A stretch of DNA of 64,000 nt from Papaver somniferum (lineage: Eukaryota; Streptophyta; Magnoliopsida; Ranunculales; Papaveraceae), in contig NW_020621936.1 in NCBI RefSeq assembly GCF_003573695.1, positions 7,068,001 through 7,132,000 of the forward strand, in the 5' to 3' direction. The notes beneath the pieces were generated by a model. That model made no database searches, was not told the DNA's origin, and saw only the letters and a program-made list of their open reading frames with translations. This document shows positions 60,594 through 64,000 of this stretch, piece after piece (within the stretch, counting starts at the first letter, position 1; the number at the start of each line of letters is the position of its first letter). The position numbers and the translations under genes are program-made.

Positions 60594-61223
60594 TGTTAGA
60601 GCACTGCTCGGTCGAACTCGTAAGCATTGCTATCTCAAGCTTGTTTGTCAAGTTTAGTTGTCAAAATTATAAGTCTTGATTTTTAGTCTACTTATAGCTA
60701 AGTCTCGGATTAGGATGGAAAGTGTAGTTGGGCATTAGACTTCACGGCGTTCATCGATTGAAGACGAAAAACTACTAAGGAGAGCTTGTGGAACTTCATC
60801 AACAAAAGGTATGTGGAAACTTGAACTCATCTATCACTCAAAAGTCTATCTATTATTTCTCCTATTTTAAACAAAAGTCGTATAGCTATATAGACTTCAG
60901 TTTTGCACATTTGATATTTCGAGCTGAGTTTAACTCGCTTACATATTTCTCGAAATATGTGTTGGTAAGCTTTCGCTTTAACCAAGTTCATCTTATATTC
61001 TTGACGAAAGTCAAAAGATGATCATGTGAAAATCGCCTTGTAACATCTTACATGATCTGTGTGAGACGGTCATTTGATGTAGACTCATAATGTTTCGTAT
61101 TGATCATTTGATCACTTGAAAATTGCTTTGAAGCTAATAGTTTGTGTGAGACATCTATTGTCGTCTTCTAAAAATGTTTCAATGGTTGAAGTGGGATTTT
61201 GGAACGATTAACCATGATTGTAT

Positions 61224-61510
61224 GTAAATACAGTATGCGTACTTGCATATGTGTAGTCCAAGACCGACAATCTAGTATGCATACCCGTACGGGTACTGGT
61301 AGGTCAGGTAAAGTCCAGGAGCTATATTATGCATACCCGTATGCGTACTGGCGAAGTCAGTTGAAGTCCGGGAACTTTAGTATGCGTACTCGTACGCGCA
61401 CTATATTCAACTGAGTTCGGATGTGAACGACAGTATGCGTACCCGTTTGCATACTGGCGAACACAGTCCAAGTCCGGCTACTTAGGTATGCGTACCCGTT
61501 TGCATACTTG
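61224..61510 (+). repeat. U3 palindrome array (reference copy)
   Basis: Five to six units of about 45-60 bp, each built on a near-palindrome: TATGCATACCCGTACGGGTA, TATGCATACCCGTATGCGTA, TATGCGTACTCGTACGCG, TATGCGTACCCGTTTGCATA (twice). A GTCCGGGAACTT/GTCCGGCTACTT spacer follows several of them. Confidence 0.85.
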
Positions 61511-61984
61511 AGTATGTTAGGTTCTAAAATCGGTTTGTTGATGAACTAATACATTTATATATTAAGGAATGCAATATTTTGCAAATCGTGGCTGTAATGT
61601 TCATGAATTGAATCGAGTGAATCAATATCGAGCTTGCTTTAATTGTGTCTTGTATACTTCTATGAGAATATAAACAATTGAACAACTCTAGAACTAGTTT
61701 CATTTGAGTCATTTGAACTAGTTATGGTTAAGATGAATATGGTTGATGTGAAAGTGTTCATATGGCTAACTTCGGTTAACTATTATGGAGCCAACAAGGA
61801 CGTACACGTTTAGGTACGGTTACTCATATCTAAATGAAGTCACTTTTCATTTGTGTGTAACAAGCTAATTTTGATCTAATGGTTGAAAGATATTAGCTTG
61901 AGTCTAATCAGGTTTTTATCTAACGGTGAATATTGAATGCTTTGTTACCAAGGTAGCATTGATTGCAAACCCCGATTTGAAGAT

Positions 61985-61992
61985 TATATAAG
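61985..61992 (+). promoter_or_regulatory. LTR TATA box
   Basis: TATATAAG followed by GGAGAACTCTAGCAAC. The conserved CCCCACACCTCCTGTGTGAT lies about 45 bases downstream. Confidence 0.75.
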
Positions 61993-63123
61993 GGAGAACT
62001 CTAGCAACTTGGAAACCTAATCCCCACACCTCCTGTGTGATATTAGGTGTGACTAGAGTCGATTCTCCTTTAACCTTAGGTTTTCCCAAAACCCTGTAGG
62101 TTAACGACTTGAAGACTTCATTGGGATTGTGAAGCCATACCCCAACTATTTTCTCTGTAGTTGTGTATTCTGATCTTGCTGTTTTTTATCGTGATTGAGT
62201 ACTATCTTCTCTAAGATTGGCTCGAGATTTAATCTCCGATAGGCAAGATAAAAAGTAGTCACAAACATCTTCGTCTCATCGTTTGTGATTCCACAATATA
62301 TTGTTTCGCTACCATATGATTAAGATTATTGATTGATATTTCTAGGCTATTCTTCGGGAATATAAGTCAGGTATATCAATTGGTTGATGTTCACCTTGAT
62401 TTATCAAAAGACGGAACAAAACTCATAGGTATATCTGTGAGAGACAGATTTATCTATTCAATAGACTTTTCTGTGTGAGACAGATTTGTTTATCAAGTCT
62501 TGGACTTTGGGTCGTAGCAACTCTTAGTTGTGGGTGAGATCAACTAAAGGAATCAAGTGCGTAGAGTCCTGCTGGGATTCTGATACGTAAGGAGCGCAAT
62601 TATACCTTGATCAGTGTGAGAATGGTTAGGGCTCAACTGCATTCTAGTTTGAAGGTAACTTGGAGTAGGCTAGTGTTTGTAGCGGCTTAATACAGTGTGG
62701 TATTCAAATATGGACTAGGTCCTGGGGTTTTTCTGCATTTGCACTTTCCACGGTAACAAAATTTCTGGTGTCTGTATTATTTCTTTTCCGCATTATATTT
62801 GTTTATATAATTGAAATATCACAGGTTGTGCGTAAGTTCAATCAATTGTGAATCCAACCTTTGGTTGTTGATTAAATTGATTGACACTTGGATATTGGTT
62901 TTTGATGTCGTCCAAGGTATTTCTTATATTCAATCGGACACACAAATTCATATTTGTTTGATTGCAGATTGAATTGAGAAATTGAGATATAACTCTTTGA
63001 TATACTTTTCTTAAGATTGAGTCTGACTGTCTAGTTGATTCTCTTGAAAGTATATTGGAGTTAGTCCATACAAATTACTAAGAGAAATATTGGGTGTGGT
63101 TGTTAGACCCCCGCTTTTTCAAT

Positions 63124-63135
63124 TGGTATCATAGC
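63124..63135 (+). other. Primer-binding site
   Basis: TGGTATCATAGC, two bases after the LTR end. It matches the initiator-methionine tRNA complement TGGTATCAGAGC with one change. This is the standard priming site of plant Copia elements. Confidence 0.85.
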
Positions 63136-63189
63136 AGGCAAACAGGTTTAAGACCTTATAAGTCTGTGTTTGTAGCGATCTGACTCTAT

Positions 63190-63859
63190 GGACAATAGTG
63201 GTATCTCTGACAACGCAACACCAGTTCAAAAATACTCTGATTTGGTTCAAAGTCTTGAATCTCCTGAGAAATCTCTCACATCTTCTTTATGGACTGAAAC
63301 TGTGGTTGACTGGGGAAAATGCCTAGATGAATAGTTGGATGATCTTTCAGATGAAAGTGATTCAGAAGAGGGACAATATGTCGATGAGGAAGTCCCACAA
63401 TATATCAAGTTTTTTGACCATATCTTTAAAAAAAAAAAAAGTTAACAACTTGCTTGGCTGAATATTTGAAACCTCTTTGTCTAGAAAACAGGAAATTGAG
63501 AAAACTCTTTAAGGAATATGATTGTAGTTACAAACTCTTACAATCTCTTCTTAAAGATCGTGAAGAAGATGTGCGTTCAAAGAATTTTGAATGTGATAAT
63601 CTTCGTCGAAATCTCTTTGTGTTGAAAGAAAGACTTGCAGAAACTGAAGCAAGATATGACTCTCAACAAAAAATGTTTTAATGACAGAGAAATCAGCTTT
63701 CTTTCCAGAGAAAAAAAATTGGAGGCTGATCTAGTTGCTGCCCTTGACAAGGTCAAATCACTGGAAGAGAATTTGAAAAGATTCAATGTTAGTTCTACAA
63801 AATTATCCACTATGCTGGGAGCATGTAAAGAACATCGTGATACACGTGGTCTGCTATAA
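63190..63859 (+). pseudogene. Gag-like acidic and coiled-coil protein (decayed)
   Basis: The frame starts at the ATG of MDNSGISDNATPVQKYSDL, 55 bases after the primer site. It has an in-frame stop (about 63331), then an acidic stretch (DDLSDESDSEEGQYVDEE) and an A13 run (63428-63440) that shifts the frame. From 63454 a clear coiled coil reads LENRKLRKLFKEYDCSYKLL.., RRNLFVLKERLAETEARYD, another shift near 63660, then VAALDKVKSLEENLKRFNVS and STMLGACKEHRDTRG. The last motif equals LGACRSHRD in the copy at 42.9 kb, so this is the same gag. There is again no N-terminal gag domain. Sequence continues past the window. Confidence 0.65.
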
Positions 63860-64000
63860 ATGAATATACGCTCCAAGTGCTGGTAAGATCAATTTTGTTT
63901 GTGCTAATGACAAATTCCCATGTGAAAAATTCACTAATATCAAAAGTGAAAGACTACCTTCAGCAGCTGATGTTCCTACGGACAAAGATTATCAACCTTC

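Larger units (their letters stand above)
60594..63121 (+). mobile_element. Complete 5' LTR of the plus-strand element
   Basis: 2528 bp from TGTTAGAGCACTGCTCGGTC to ..GACCCCCGCTTTTTCA, followed by a primer site. It is the best reference LTR of the family in this window. U3 holds a palindrome array (61224-61510) and an ACTAGTTTCATTTGAGTCAT region; the TATA box is at 61985. R/U5 contains GTTGTGGGTGAGATCA, GTAGCGGCTTAATACAGTGT, GGACTAGGTCCTGGGG and TTCTTTTCCGCATTATATTT. The internal part runs off the window end, so the 3' LTR and target duplication cannot be seen. Confidence 0.92.

Overview
This is a window of AT-rich plant nuclear DNA. It holds spliced genes with GT-AG introns, families restricted to or typical of land plants (an STP-type hexose carrier, a CFL1-like WW protein, the SOV/DIS3L2 exonuclease), plant L1 LINEs and long-LTR Copia-type elements. 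It looks like a eudicot. The LTR family reminds me of poppy (Papaveraceae) genomes, but nothing here proves the species.

Four intact protein-coding genes can be modelled exon by exon, and every junction keeps frame. They are a GT4 glycosyltransferase (18085-21901, +), a CFL1-like WW/zinc-ribbon regulator convergent with it (22239-23104, -), an STP-type sugar/H+ symporter (50508-52423, -) and the 3'-5' exoribonuclease SOV/DIS3L2 (54053-58963, -). They sit in two gene islands, about 17-28 kb and 48-59 kb. The 3' end of the sugar transporter lies in a roughly 1.2-kb tandem duplication.

The rest is mobile DNA in layers. One long-LTR family (LTR about 2.4-2.8 kb, TG..CA ends, initiator-Met tRNA primer site, SIRE/Maximus-like gag with coiled coil and CCHC knuckles) accounts for most of 1-6.4 kb, 29.9-47 kb and 59.5-64 kb. 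Its copies are nested, truncated and partly inverted. None in the window carries a recognisable protease, integrase or reverse transcriptase. One copy is a solo LTR with a perfect 5-bp duplication (CAACT), lying inside an older gag of the same family. Other elements are an L1 LINE bounded by a perfect 15-bp duplication (9485-17193) and itself broken by an unrelated solo LTR with a 5-bp duplication (AGAGG), a MULE-like element with about 85-bp inverted ends, an Emigrant/Lemi-type pogo remnant, and a small hAT-like MITE in a glycosyltransferase intron.

The least ordinary signals are three. The LTR family carries arrays of short imperfect palindromes (GTATGC/GCATAC, GTACGC/GCGTAC or GTTCGC/GCGAAC) in the U3 part of every copy, with unit sequences that change between copies while the U5 block stays conserved. 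Its internal regions look gag-only. The 31.3-35.7 kb stretch is a mosaic of LTR pieces that changes strand twice.
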